From Gemmobacter denitrificans (GTDB lineage Bacteria; Pseudomonadota; Alphaproteobacteria; Rhodobacterales; Rhodobacteraceae), in the NCBI RefSeq assembly GCF_036964905.1, contig NZ_JBALHR010000003.1:124001-188000 (forward strand): a stretch of DNA of 64,000 nt. The letters run 5' to 3'. Every line of letters begins with the position of its first letter. Position 1 is the first letter of the stretch. Under the pieces are notes generated by a model that was not told the origin of the DNA, ran no database searches, and saw only the letters and a list, made by a program, of their open reading frames with translations. A program made the translations under genes and the position numbers. Below are positions 8,064 through 18,400 of this stretch, piece after piece.

Positions 8064-11000
8064 ATGATGACCAATAGCCCGCAGCACAGCCCGACCGTGG
8101 CCGAGACCGACATTGCCATCGTCGGCATGGCAGCGCATTTGCCCGGCGCGCCATCGATTGTTGCCTATTGGGAAAATCTGCGCGCCGGGATCGAGAGTAT
8201 CCGCCATCTGTCCGAGGCCGAATTGCTGGCCCATGGCGAAAGCCCGGCCAAGATGCGCCATCGCAACTATGTGCCTGCCGCCGCGATCCTCGACAAGTTC
8301 GAGCATTTCGATGCGGATTTCTTCGGATTCTCGCCCAAGGAAGCCGCGATCCTTGATCCGCAGCACCGCCAGTTTCTGGAGGTCGCGTGGGAGGCAATGG
8401 AAAATGCGGGCCACACGCCTGAAGGCTTTGCGGGGCCGATCGGCGTCTATGCCGGCTGCGGGATGGGATCCTATTTCTATTTCAACCTGTGTTCCAACCG
8501 CGATCTGGTGGATGGCACGGGCATGTTCCTGCTGCGCCATACCGGGAACGACAAGGATTTTCTCGCCACGCGTGTCAGCCATATCTTCGATCTGAAGGGG
8601 CCTTCGATCAACATCCAGACTGCATGTTCTACCAGCCTTGTCGCGGTGCATTACGCGGCGCAGGCGCTGTTGAACGGCGAATGTGACATGGCGCTGGCGG
8701 GCGGTGTGACCATCGAACTGCCCCATGCCCGCGGCTATGTGTTCAACGAAGGCGAGATCCTGTCGCCCGACGGCCATTGCCATGCCTTTGACCATCGCGC
8801 CCAGGGCACGGTGTTCGGCTCGGGTGCGGGCTGCGTGGTGCTGCGCCGCGCGGTGGACGCGATCCGTGATGGCGATCACATCTGGGCGATCCTCAAGGGA
8901 TCTGCGGTCAATAACGACGGCGCGGCCAAGGCGGGGTATCTGGCCCCTTCGGTCGAAGGGCAGGCGCGCTGCATCGCCGAGGCACAGGCGGTTGCGGGCG
9001 TCAGCTCGGACACGGTGGATTATGTCGAATGCCACGGCACCGGCACCTATCTGGGCGACCCGATCGAAGTGGCGGCGCTGACCCAGGCCTTTGCCGAAAG
9101 CGCCGACACTGTGGGCACCTGCCGCATCGGCAGTGTGAAGACCAATATCGGCCATCTTGATACGGCGGCGGGGGTGGCAAGTCTGATCAAGGTAGCGCTG
9201 CAGCTGCACCACCGGGAAATGGCCCCAAGTCTGGGATATGAGGCCCCGAATCCGGCGATTGATTTCGAAACCTCGCCCTTCCGGGTGAATGACCGGCTGA
9301 CAGCATGGGAAGACAAGGGCCGCCCGCGCCGTGCAGGTGTCAACAGCCTTGGGGTGGGTGGCACCAATGCCCATGCCGTGCTGGAGGAGGCGCCCGCGCG
9401 GGCCGCGGGTGATGAAAGTCTTTGGCCCTTCCAGCCCATCGTGATTTCCGCCAAATCCAAGGCTGCGCTGGATGGGCAGGCGGCAGCTTTGGCCGCGCAT
9501 CTGCGTGCCCATCCTGAACAGCCGCTGGCCGATGTGGCCTGGACCCTGAAAGAAGGGCGCCGCGCCTTTGAAAAGCGCCGGGTTCTGGTGGCTTCCAGCC
9601 ACGCAGAGGCGGCGGAACTGCTGGAAGGCAAAGACCCGCGCCGTGTGTTTGCGCATGATCATCTGGGCGATGACCCCGAGGTCGTGTTCATGTTCCCCGG
9701 CGGCGGGGCGCAATATGCCGGAATGGCGCGCGACCTGTATGAAACGGAACCGGAATTTCGCGACTGGATGGATCGTGGCTTGGCGATCCTGCAGCCCAAG
9801 CTTGACTATGACATCCGCGCGCTGTGGCTGCCCGAAGCGGGGGCAGAGGCGGCGGCGGATGCGCGGCTGAAACGTCCTTCGGTGCAACTGCCGCTGATCA
9901 TGATCACCGAATATGCGCTGGCGAAACTGTATGAAAGCTGGGGCGTGCGGCCTGCTGCGCTGATCGGCCATTCGATGGGTGAAAATACTGCCGCCTGTCT
10001 GGCCGGGGTGATGAGCTTTGAGGATTGCATCGGGCTTGTGCATCTGCGCGGGCAGTTGTTCGATACCGTGCCACCGGGGGGCATGTTGTCGGTGCCGATG
10101 GATGAGGCGGCCCTGCGCCTGCGCCTGATCGGCGATCTGGATATGGCGAGCGTGAATGCCCCAGGCCTTTGCGTGGTCTCTGGCCCCGATGCGGCGCTGG
10201 CACGCCTTGCCGCCGATCTGGCGGCGGAAGGTGTGGAAACACAGCGCATCGCCATCGACATCGCGGCACATAGCCGGATGCTGGAGCCCATTCTGGCCCG
10301 CTTTGGCGAATACCTGCGCGCCATTCGTCTGAACGCGCCGCAGTTGCCCATCATTTCCAACCGCAGTGGCGCGGAACTGACGGCAGCGCAGGCGATGGAC
10401 CCGGACTATTGGGTGCAGCATCTGCGCAATACGGTGAACTTCCAGCCGGGCATGGCGGCGCTGATGGCGGTGCCGGGCCGGGTCTATATGGAAATGGGGC
10501 CGGGGCGGGCCCTGTCATCGCTGGCGCAGGCCAATGGTGTGTCGGCGGGGCAGGTGATCCCCGCCCTGCGCCACCCTGAACAGAAAATGCCGGATGACCA
10601 ATGGCATATGGCGACGATCGCCCGGCTGTGGGCCTGTGGCGTGCCGGTCGATTGGGCGCCGATCTGGGCCGAGGCGCGGCGTCTGCGGGTGCCGCTGCCG
10701 GGCTATGCCTTTCAGCGCAAACCCTATTTCATCGAACCGGCCAAGGCGCAGGTGGTCGAGGCCGAACCGCTGCCGATGCGCGTGGCCGACATGGCCCGCT
10801 GGGGCTGGCAGCCGGTCTGGCGGCCCCGCGCCGCCGAGGTGGATTTCGACCGACCGGAAGAGGCCGCGAAACACAGCTGGCTGGTCTTTGTCGATGAAAC
10901 CGGTCTGGGTGCCGAAGTGGTCACGCAGCTGCGGGCTGCTGGGCAGGCGGTGGTCACCGTCCGCGCCGGTGATGCCTTCGCGCGCGATGGCGAGGGGGGC

Positions 11001-14000
11001 TATGTCCTGAACCCCGAACGTGGGCGCGAGGGATACGATCACCTGATCCGCGATCTTGTTGCCACGGGCCATTCGCCCGACCGGATTGCGCATTTCTGGC
11101 TGGTGACGGATCGCGAAAGCTTCCGCCCCGGGTCAAGCTTCTTCCACCGCAATGTGGAACAGGGGTTCTATGCGCTGATGTTCCTTGGTCAGGCGCTGAT
11201 CGAGGAAAACCTGCCACGCCCGATTCATGTGGCGGTGGTGACCAGCGGTGCAGCGCAGGTGGCCGAGGAAGGGCTGGCCTATCCCGAAAAGGCCACCATC
11301 GCAGGGCCTGCACGGGTGTTGCCGCGCGAAATGCCGGGGCTGACCTGCGCCACGCTGGATGTGGCCTTGCCGGTGATGGCGAGGGGATGGCGGCCCAAAC
11401 CCGTCGCGCTGGATGGTCTGGCCGCGCAGGTGATCGAGGATCTGCTGGCCGAACCAGGCAATCGTCAGGCGGCCTTGCGCGGAAGCCGAAGGTTTGAACG
11501 GACGGTGAAGCGGCTGGCGCTGGAGCCGGGGTCGCTGGCGCTGCCCGAAGGTGCGCCGGTGATGATTACGGGCGGCTTTGGGGGGATCGGTCTGACAGTC
11601 GCCGAGGAACTGGTCCGCCAATGCAAGGCCCGGCTGCTGATCTGTGCCCGGCGCGATCTGCCGCATCGCGACAGCTGGCCGCGCTGGCTTGCCACCCATG
11701 ATGCCGCCGATCCTGTGGCCCACCGCATCCGCGCGGTGCAGCGTCTGGAGAGTCTGGGGGCGCAGGTGATCGTGGCCCGCGCCGATGTCTGCAATGCCGA
11801 AGAAATGCGCGCCGCCGTGGCCTTGGCCGAGGCAGAGTTCGGCCCGCTGAAAGCCGTGATCCATGCGGCGGGCATCGTGGCCGATGGCCCCCTGCTGACC
11901 AAGACCCCGGCGCAGGTGGAAGAGGTGTTTGCGCCAAAGCTGCACGGCACCCATGTGCTCGATGCGCTGTTTCCTGATGGCAAGCTGGACCTGATGGTGC
12001 TGTTTTCTTCGACCTCTACCGTGACAGGCCCTGCCGGGCAGGTCGATTACGTGGCGGCGAATGAATATCTGAACGCCTATGCGCAGGCCCGCCGGGGCGG
12101 AAAGACGCGGGTTCTGGCACTGAACTGGGGGATCTGGGCCGATGTCGGCATGGCGGCCGAGGCCCTGGGGGCCAAGCCGCCTGCGCCAAAGCTGCCGGTT
12201 GCGGGGCGGCCACTGCTGGCCGACAGCAGCCATGACGCAGCCGGGCATAGGGTGTTTTCCAGGCTTCTGGCAACGGATCACTGGATCCTTGACGGCCATC
12301 GCACCAAGGATGGCACGGCGCTGATCCCCGGCACCGGGTATCTGGAAATCGCGGCGGAAGTGGCCGCAGAGGAAGGGTTTGGCGGGTTCGAACTGCGCGA
12401 TCTGACTTTCTTCCGGGCGCTGGATGTGGCCGATGGCACCACACGCGAGATGCGGGTGAAGCTGGCCCCCAGCGACGAAGGCTTCGGCTTCGAGGTGCGT
12501 TCTGGAATGGATCATCGCGGGCGGACCGGCTTTGCCCTGCATGCCGCCGGACGCTTGATGCCGCTGCGCGAGGCCGCATCGCGGATCGAGGCCGACGCGA
12601 TTGCCGCCTGCTGCGGCGTGCCGAAGGAAGATGCCGCGGGGCTGCGCGTGGCGCAGGAGGCGCATCTGAATTTCGGCCCGCGTTGGCGGGTGCTGCGGCG
12701 TGCGGCGCTTGGCAAGGGTGAAGGCATCGCCACGCTGCAACTGCCGATCAGCGCCGATCTGGGCGAAGGTTGGCTGCTGCATCCCGCCTTGCTGGATATT
12801 GCCACCGGCTGGGCGATGGAGCTGATCGAAGGCTATGAGGCCAGCCATCTTTGGGTGCCTGTGTCCTATGCCCGGGTGCGGGTCTGGCGGGCGCTGCCCG
12901 CGCGGGTCATCAGCTGGGTGCGCAATGCGCGGCCCAATACGGCAGCAGGTCCGGTCGCGGTGTTCGACGTGACACTTGCCGATGACAGCGGCGCGGTTCT
13001 GGCCGAGATCGAGGGCTTTACCATCCGCAAGCTGGACGGACCCCTTGCCCAACGCGTGCCCGAAGCGCGCGAGCTGGAATTCGACGATGCGGAAGCCAAG
13101 GCCGCGTCACCGCAGGAAGAACGCCTGTTGCACAATCTGGGCCAGGGCATTCGTGCGCAGGATGGGGGCGAGGCATTTGTCCGCGCCTTGGCCACCGGGC
13201 AGGCGCAGGTGATCGTCTCATCGCTCGATCTGCCCGATCTGATCCGTCAGGCCGCGCGTGTGGAGGAGGCCCGCCCCGAAGGCCAGAGTTTTGCCCGCCC
13301 CGATCTGGACAGCGACTATGTCGAGCCGCGCAATGACATCGAACGCACGCTGGTCGGGTTCTGGCAGGATCTGCTGGGTGTGGGGCAAGTCGGGGTCGAG
13401 GATGACTTCTTCGCCCTTGGCGGCCACAGCCTGATCGCGGTGCGCCTGTTTGCCATGGTGAAAAAGGCCTTCCGGGTGGATTTCCCGATTTCTGTCCTGT
13501 TCGAGGCGCCGACCATCGCGAAATGCGCCGCGCTGATCGAAGACCGTATCGGGCCGCAGACCAGCGGCAGCAGCGGGGCCAAGCTGGTCGAAGGGCCGAA
13601 ACGGCGCTTTCTGCATCTGGTGGCCATGCATGAAGGCGGGGGCGGCCCCAGACAGCCCTTCTTCCTTGTGGCGGGGATGTTCGGCAATGTGCTGAACCTG
13701 CGGCATCTGGCACAGCTTCTGGGCGGTGACCGGCCCTTCTATGGTCTGCAGGCGCGTGGGCTTTATGGTGAAGACCAACCCCATACCAGCCTGCCCGAAG
13801 CCGCGCGGGACTACATCGCCGAATTGCGGCAGGTGCAGCCGCGTGGTCCCTATCTGTTGGGCGGATTTTCCGGCGGTGGCCTGACGGCCTGGGAAATGGC
13901 CCGTCAATTGGAGGCGGCGGGGGAAGAGGTGTCGATGCTTGTGCTGCTGGACACGCCGCTGCCCCTGCGCCCGCCCATCTCGCGTCGCGACAAGGCGTTG

Positions 14001-14450
14001 ATCAAGCTGGCAGAGTTGCGCGCGGGCGGGGTGGGCTATCTGGCCCGTTGGGCGCGTGACCGCTGGGAATGGGAACGGCGCAAACGTCTGCCCAAAGCGG
14101 TGACCGAAAGTGCGCATGCCTTCCACAATGCCGAGATCGAGGCAGCTTTCCGCGCGGCCATTGCCACCTATGCCCTGCCGCTGCGCACCGGGCCGACGGC
14201 GTTGTTCCGCCCGCCGCTGGACCTGCGCTGGAAGGTATCGAATGGCCATTGGGTCAGCGGGGCCAAGGAATATGTGTTCCCCGACAATGATCTGACGCGC
14301 TTTGCCCCGGCGCTGACGGTGCATGAGGTGCCGGGCGATCATGACAGCATGGTGCTGGAACCCAATGTGCGGGTGCTGGCGGCCCGGCTGCGCGAAGTGA
14401 TCGCCGCTGTCGAGGGCCCGGCCCCGGTGCTGCGCGAGGCGGCAGAGTGA
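8064..14450 (+). CDS. type I polyketide synthase, KS-AT-KR-DH-ACP-TE
   Basis: A single-module multidomain synthase of about 2128 residues (numbering below counts from a GTG at 8061; the ATGs at 8064 and 8067 are likelier starts). The KS covers about 16-440, with active-site C189 (TACSTS), H325 (ECHGTGT) and H365 (KTNIGH). The AT covers about 540-850, with S638 in GHSMGE. A linker of about 280 residues looks like a degenerate reductase half. The KR lies at about 1160-1360, with GGFGGIG at 1171-1177 and S1316/1317, Y1330 and N1334. The DH lies at about 1390-1660, with H1413/P1423 and D1579 in HPALLD. The ACP has S1790 in GGHS. The thioesterase has S1937 (GFSGGG), D1964 and H2094. All catalytic residues are present. 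It would make a short polyketide, reduced and dehydrated, and release it by TE. KR before DH is not the usual order. Product and starter unit are unknown. Confidence 0.9.
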   Translation: MMTNSPQHSPTVAETDIAIVGMAAHLPGAPSIVAYWENLRAGIESIRHLSEAELLAHGESPAKMRHRNYVPAAAILDKFEHFDADFFGFSPKEAAILDPQHRQFLEVAWEAMENAGHTPEGFAGPIGVYAGCGMGSYFYFNLCSNRDLVDGTGMFLLRHTGNDKDFLATRVSHIFDLKGPSINIQTACSTSLVAVHYAAQALLNGECDMALAGGVTIELPHARGYVFNEGEILSPDGHCHAFDHRAQGTVFGSGAGCVVLRRAVDAIRDGDHIWAILKGSAVNNDGAAKAGYLAPSVEGQARCIAEAQAVAGVSSDTVDYVECHGTGTYLGDPIEVAALTQAFAESADTVGTCRIGSVKTNIGHLDTAAGVASLIKVALQLHHREMAPSLGYEAPNPAIDFETSPFRVNDRLTAWEDKGRPRRAGVNSLGVGGTNAHAVLEEAPARAAGDESLWPFQPIVISAKSKAALDGQAAALAAHLRAHPEQPLADVAWTLKEGRRAFEKRRVLVASSHAEAAELLEGKDPRRVFAHDHLGDDPEVVFMFPGGGAQYAGMARDLYETEPEFRDWMDRGLAILQPKLDYDIRALWLPEAGAEAAADARLKRPSVQLPLIMITEYALAKLYESWGVRPAALIGHSMGENTAACLAGVMSFEDCIGLVHLRGQLFDTVPPGGMLSVPMDEAALRLRLIGDLDMASVNAPGLCVVSGPDAALARLAADLAAEGVETQRIAIDIAAHSRMLEPILARFGEYLRAIRLNAPQLPIISNRSGAELTAAQAMDPDYWVQHLRNTVNFQPGMAALMAVPGRVYMEMGPGRALSSLAQANGVSAGQVIPALRHPEQKMPDDQWHMATIARLWACGVPVDWAPIWAEARRLRVPLPGYAFQRKPYFIEPAKAQVVEAEPLPMRVADMARWGWQPVWRPRAAEVDFDRPEEAAKHSWLVFVDETGLGAEVVTQLRAAGQAVVTVRAGDAFARDGEGGYVLNPERGREGYDHLIRDLVATGHSPDRIAHFWLVTDRESFRPGSSFFHRNVEQGFYALMFLGQALIEENLPRPIHVAVVTSGAAQVAEEGLAYPEKATIAGPARVLPREMPGLTCATLDVALPVMARGWRPKPVALDGLAAQVIEDLLAEPGNRQAALRGSRRFERTVKRLALEPGSLALPEGAPVMITGGFGGIGLTVAEELVRQCKARLLICARRDLPHRDSWPRWLATHDAADPVAHRIRAVQRLESLGAQVIVARADVCNAEEMRAAVALAEAEFGPLKAVIHAAGIVADGPLLTKTPAQVEEVFAPKLHGTHVLDALFPDGKLDLMVLFSSTSTVTGPAGQVDYVAANEYLNAYAQARRGGKTRVLALNWGIWADVGMAAEALGAKPPAPKLPVAGRPLLADSSHDAAGHRVFSRLLATDHWILDGHRTKDGTALIPGTGYLEIAAEVAAEEGFGGFELRDLTFFRALDVADGTTREMRVKLAPSDEGFGFEVRSGMDHRGRTGFALHAAGRLMPLREAASRIEADAIAACCGVPKEDAAGLRVAQEAHLNFGPRWRVLRRAALGKGEGIATLQLPISADLGEGWLLHPALLDIATGWAMELIEGYEASHLWVPVSYARVRVWRALPARVISWVRNARPNTAAGPVAVFDVTLADDSGAVLAEIEGFTIRKLDGPLAQRVPEARELEFDDAEAKAASPQEERLLHNLGQGIRAQDGGEAFVRALATGQAQVIVSSLDLPDLIRQAARVEEARPEGQSFARPDLDSDYVEPRNDIERTLVGFWQDLLGVGQVGVEDDFFALGGHSLIAVRLFAMVKKAFRVDFPISVLFEAPTIAKCAALIEDRIGPQTSGSSGAKLVEGPKRRFLHLVAMHEGGGGPRQPFFLVAGMFGNVLNLRHLAQLLGGDRPFYGLQARGLYGEDQPHTSLPEAARDYIAELRQVQPRGPYLLGGFSGGGLTAWEMARQLEAAGEEVSMLVLLDTPLPLRPPISRRDKALIKLAELRAGGVGYLARWARDRWEWERRKRLPKAVTESAHAFHNAEIEAAFRAAIATYALPLRTGPTALFRPPLDLRWKVSNGHWVSGAKEYVFPDNDLTRFAPALTVHEVPGDHDSMVLEPNVRVLAARLREVIAAVEGPAPVLREAAE

Positions 14451-15451
14451 TGGCCACGGTTCTGACGGTCATCCTCAACTGGCGCACGCCCGCCATGACC
14501 CTGCAATCCTGCGAGGCGGCCCTGCAGGCGATGCAGGGCATCGCGGGCGCGATCACCATTGTCGATAATGACAGCGGCGACGGGTCGTTTGAGACGATCA
14601 GCGCCGAGGTGGTGGCACGCGGCTGGGACCAGGGCACTGTCCCGGTGCAGGTGATCCAGTCGGGGCGCAATGGCGGCTTTGGCGCGGGCAATAATGTGGG
14701 GATCAAGGTCGGTTTGCCGGGCGGTGCGCGGCCCGATTACGCCTATATCCTGAATTCGGATGCCTTTCCCGCGCCGGATGCGATCCGCGCGCTGCTGACT
14801 CATCTGGAAAACCATCCACGCACCGGCTTCGCAGGCAGTTTCATCCATGGCACTGACGGCTTGCCGCATCGCACGGCCTTCCGCTTCCCATCAGCCTTGG
14901 GCGAGTTGGAAGGTGCTGCGCGCTTTGGCCCGATTTCCCGGCTGCTCAAGCGCCATATCGTGGCGCAGCCCATCCCGGAGGTGACGGGACGGGTGGACTG
15001 GCTGGCGGGGGCCAGCCTGATGATGCGGATGGATGTGCTGGACCGGATCGGCCTCTTTGATGAGGTGTTCTTCCTTTATTACGAGGAAACCGATCTGTGC
15101 CTGCGCGCGGCGCGTGCGGGCTGGCCCACGGATTATGTGCTGGAAAGCCGGGTGGCGCATATCGGCTCGGCGTCAACCGGCATGAAGACATGGGCGCGCA
15201 TTCCGCGCTTCTGGCTGGACAGTCGGCGCCATTATTTCACCAAGAATCATGGGCATATCTATGCCGCTGTCGCCACGCTCGCCCATGTTGCGGGCGGGGT
15301 GCTCTGGCGCTTGCGTTTGCTGGTGCAGCGCAAGGACCGGGGCGATCCGCCGCATTTTCTGCGCGATCTGATCGTGCATGATTTGGGTTGGGCTGGGCAA
15401 GGCGGGCAGGGGGCGACCCCGGCCAAGGTGAAGGTCAGCCCCGAAGGATAG
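14450..15451 (+). CDS. GT2 family glycosyltransferase (rhamnosyltransferase-like)
   Basis: A 333-residue family 2 glycosyltransferase. Visible features are VLTVILNWRTPAMTL at the N-terminus, ITIVDNDSGDGS, the GGFGAGNN motif, an ILNSDAFP metal-binding region, and the WLAGASLMMR and FFLYYEETDLCLRA motifs typical of rhamnosyl- and mannosyltransferases. The ATG at 14450 overlaps the PKS stop codon as TGATG, so translation is probably coupled. An in-frame GTG at 14447 is the alternative. Its place between the PKS and the NRPS-like gene suggests that the product of this block is glycosylated, or that the block decorates the exopolysaccharide. The sugar donor cannot be inferred. Confidence 0.85.
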   Translation: MATVLTVILNWRTPAMTLQSCEAALQAMQGIAGAITIVDNDSGDGSFETISAEVVARGWDQGTVPVQVIQSGRNGGFGAGNNVGIKVGLPGGARPDYAYILNSDAFPAPDAIRALLTHLENHPRTGFAGSFIHGTDGLPHRTAFRFPSALGELEGAARFGPISRLLKRHIVAQPIPEVTGRVDWLAGASLMMRMDVLDRIGLFDEVFFLYYEETDLCLRAARAGWPTDYVLESRVAHIGSASTGMKTWARIPRFWLDSRRHYFTKNHGHIYAAVATLAHVAGGVLWRLRLLVQRKDRGDPPHFLRDLIVHDLGWAGQGGQGATPAKVKVSPEG

Positions 15452-15488
15452 GGGCATCGCTGGCCGCAGGGCTGGCAAGGAGTGCAAG

Positions 15489-18400
15489 ATGAACCCGTTT
15501 TCCTGTATCCTCATCGGCAATGAGAGCCTGACGCGTGAATGCGGCGCGGCGCTGATCGCGCGGGGACATCGTGTCGCCGCGCTGGTGACCCGCAACCCGG
15601 AGGTGGCGGGATGGGCGCGCGGGCAGGGCCTGCCGGTGATCGCGCAGGAAAAAGGGTGGGAGGCACAGGTGCCTGCCGTGGATTGGCTGCTGTCGGTCGC
15701 CAATCTATCGCTGGTGCCCGAGGCCGCGTTGGCGCGCGCCGCCAAGGGCGGGGTGAACTTCCATGATGGGCCGCTGCCCCGCCATGCCGGGCTGAACGCG
15801 CCGGTCTGGGCGATTTTGCAGGGTGATGCGCAGCATGGCATCACATGGCACCGCATCACCGCCGGGGTGGATGAGGGGGCGGTGCTGGTGCAGCGCCTGT
15901 TCGACATCGCGTCGAATGACACGGCGCTGACCCTGAATACCCGCTGCTTCGAGGCAGCATTGGAAAGCTTCCCGGACCTTTTCGCCGCTTTGGAACAAGA
16001 CTTGCCGGGCGTGGCGCAGGATTTCACGCAGCGCAGCCTGCATCTGCGGTCAGGTCGGCCTGCGGCAGCCGGGCGGCTGGATTTCACCCAAAGCGCCGAG
16101 TCTGTGGCGGCCTTGGTGCGCGCGCTGGATCATGGCAGCTATTGGAACCCGCTGACCTGCGCCAAATTGTGGGATGGGCGGCGGCTCATACTGGCAGGCG
16201 GCGCCGAGGTCGTGCCCGGCGCAGGGGTGCCGGGGCAGGTTCTGGCGGCCTCCGATGATGCGGTGACGGTGGCTTGTGGCACGGGCGCGGTGCGGCTGTC
16301 GCGGCTGACCTGCCAAAAGGGCTTTCCAATCTCGGGGCTTAGCCTACCCAACCCGATTGCAGGCGGGCCAGATGCGGACGCGCTGACGGCGGCGCTTGCC
16401 AAGGTCGCGCCGCAGGAATTGCGGCTGCGCAAGGCGTTGCTGGCGCTGGACCCGGCAGAGGTGACGGGCGCGACCGAGGCGAGCGCACCGGACTTCTGGC
16501 ACTCGCTGCCGCTTGCCCTGCCCTCGCTTGCCTTGGGTGCCTTGGCGGCGGTGCGGCTGGCGGGCAAGGCTGAGGCCGATCTGGCCTTGGCCGTGGCGCC
16601 CGAGGCCGGGATCATCGCAGATTGGACCCCGCTGCGCGTGGTGGCCTCTGGCCCGGTGGCGCAGGCGGTGGCGGTGGTGGAGGGTGCGATGGCCAGTGCC
16701 AGTGGCTTTGCCCTAGACCTGCTGGCGCGGGAACGGCGGTTGTTTGGTCTCAAACCTCCGGCCTTCGGGATCGGGGCGGCGCCCATCGCCGGCACGGTTG
16801 TGACGCTTTCCCCAGACGCGCTTCACTACGATGCCAGCCGCCTGCCGAAACCGCAGGCCGAGGCCTTGGTTGCGCGGATTGCGGGGTTCGTGGCGGCAGA
16901 GGAGCCGATGCTTGAGGCCCGCCCGGTGCTGACCGAGGCCGAGCGCGAGGCCACGCTCTATGCGCCGAACCGCACGCAAAAACCCTATGATTCAAGTGTT
17001 TGCATTCATCAGGCCTTTGAGGCGCAGGTGGCGCGCAGCCCCGATGCCGTGGCGGTGGTGTTCGAGGGTCACAGCCTGACCTATGCGGCGCTCAATGCTC
17101 GCGCCAACCGTGCCGCGCATGTGCTGATTGGCATGGGGGTGCGCCCCGGCGCTTTGGTGGGCCTGCATTGCCGCCGCTCGCTCGATCTTATGGTGGGGGC
17201 TTTGGCGATTTTCAAGGCAGGCGGCGCCTATGTGCCGATGGACCCGGCCTATCCCGCCGACCGCACTGCGCTGTTCATCGAAGATAGCGGCTGCCCGGTG
17301 ATCGTGACGCAAAGCGCGCTGGAGGGCAGCCTGCCCCGCGCGGTCGATTTGCTCTGCCTTGATACCGACGGGCGGCTGGCTGTGGCGGATGACCGCAACC
17401 CGCAATCGGGCGTCACCAGCGCCGATCTAGCCTATATGATCTATACTTCCGGCTCCACCGGGCGGCCCAAGGGCGTGATGGTCGAGCATCGCAATGTGGC
17501 GAATTTCTTTGCCGGGATGGATGATCGGATCGACCATGCTGCGGGCTCGGTGTGGCTTGCCGTGACCTCGTTGTCCTTTGACATTTCCGTGTTGGAACTG
17601 TTCTGGACGCTGGCGCGCGGCTTCAAGCTGGTGCTGACGAGCGATGAGAACCGGGCGCTGGTGTCGAATGGGCGCATCGGCTCGGCCAAGGGGATGGAGT
17701 TTTCGCTCTATTACTGGGGCAATGACGACGGCGCCGGGTCGAAGAAATACGAGCTGCTGCTGGAAGGCGCGAAGTTCGCCGATAGCCACGGTTTCTGCGC
17801 CGTCTGGACGCCGGAGCGGCATTTCCACGCTTTTGGGGGCCCTTATCCGAACCCGGCGGTGACCGGGGCAGCGGTCGCCTCGATCACCCGGAACATCGCG
17901 GTGCGGGCTGGGTCTGTCGTGCTGCCTTTGCACCATCCGGCGCGGGTGGCCGAGGATTGGGCGGTGATCGACAACCTGACCAATGGCCGCGCGGGGCTGG
18001 CCGTGGCAAGCGGCTGGCAGCCCGATGATTTCGTGCTGCGGCCCGAAAACACCCCGCCCAATAACCGGGCGGCGATGTTTGATGGTATCGCGCAGGTGCG
18101 GCGGCTCTGGCGGGGCGAGACGGTCGATTTCCCCACCAAAACGGGCACATTCGGCGTAGTGACGCAGCCGCGCCCGGTGTCGAAAGAGCTGGAGGTCTGG
18201 ATCACCACGGCGGGCAACCCGGCCACATGGCGCGAGGCGGGCGAGATCGGCGCCCATGTGCTGACCCACCTTCTGGGCCAAAGCATCGAAGAGGTGGCGG
18301 GCAAGATCGCCATCTATCACGAGGCCCTGCGCAAGGCGGGCCATGATCCGGCGCGCTTCAAGGTGACGTTGATGCTGCATACCTATGTGGCGCGCGACCG

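Noticed and set aside
7971..10421. Very long antisense open frames opposite the PKS (also 11133-13052 and 4992-6398)
   Set aside because: They are antiphase shadows typical of GC-rich coding DNA, with Arg/His/Gln/Pro-rich translations and no recognisable domains. The plus-strand frames carry complete catalytic motifs.
8064..14450. PKS as a polyunsaturated fatty acid synthase or heterocyst-glycolipid synthase
   Set aside because: There is a single ACP rather than a tandem ACP array, no enoyl reductase, and a thioesterase on the same chain. The architecture does not match those systems.
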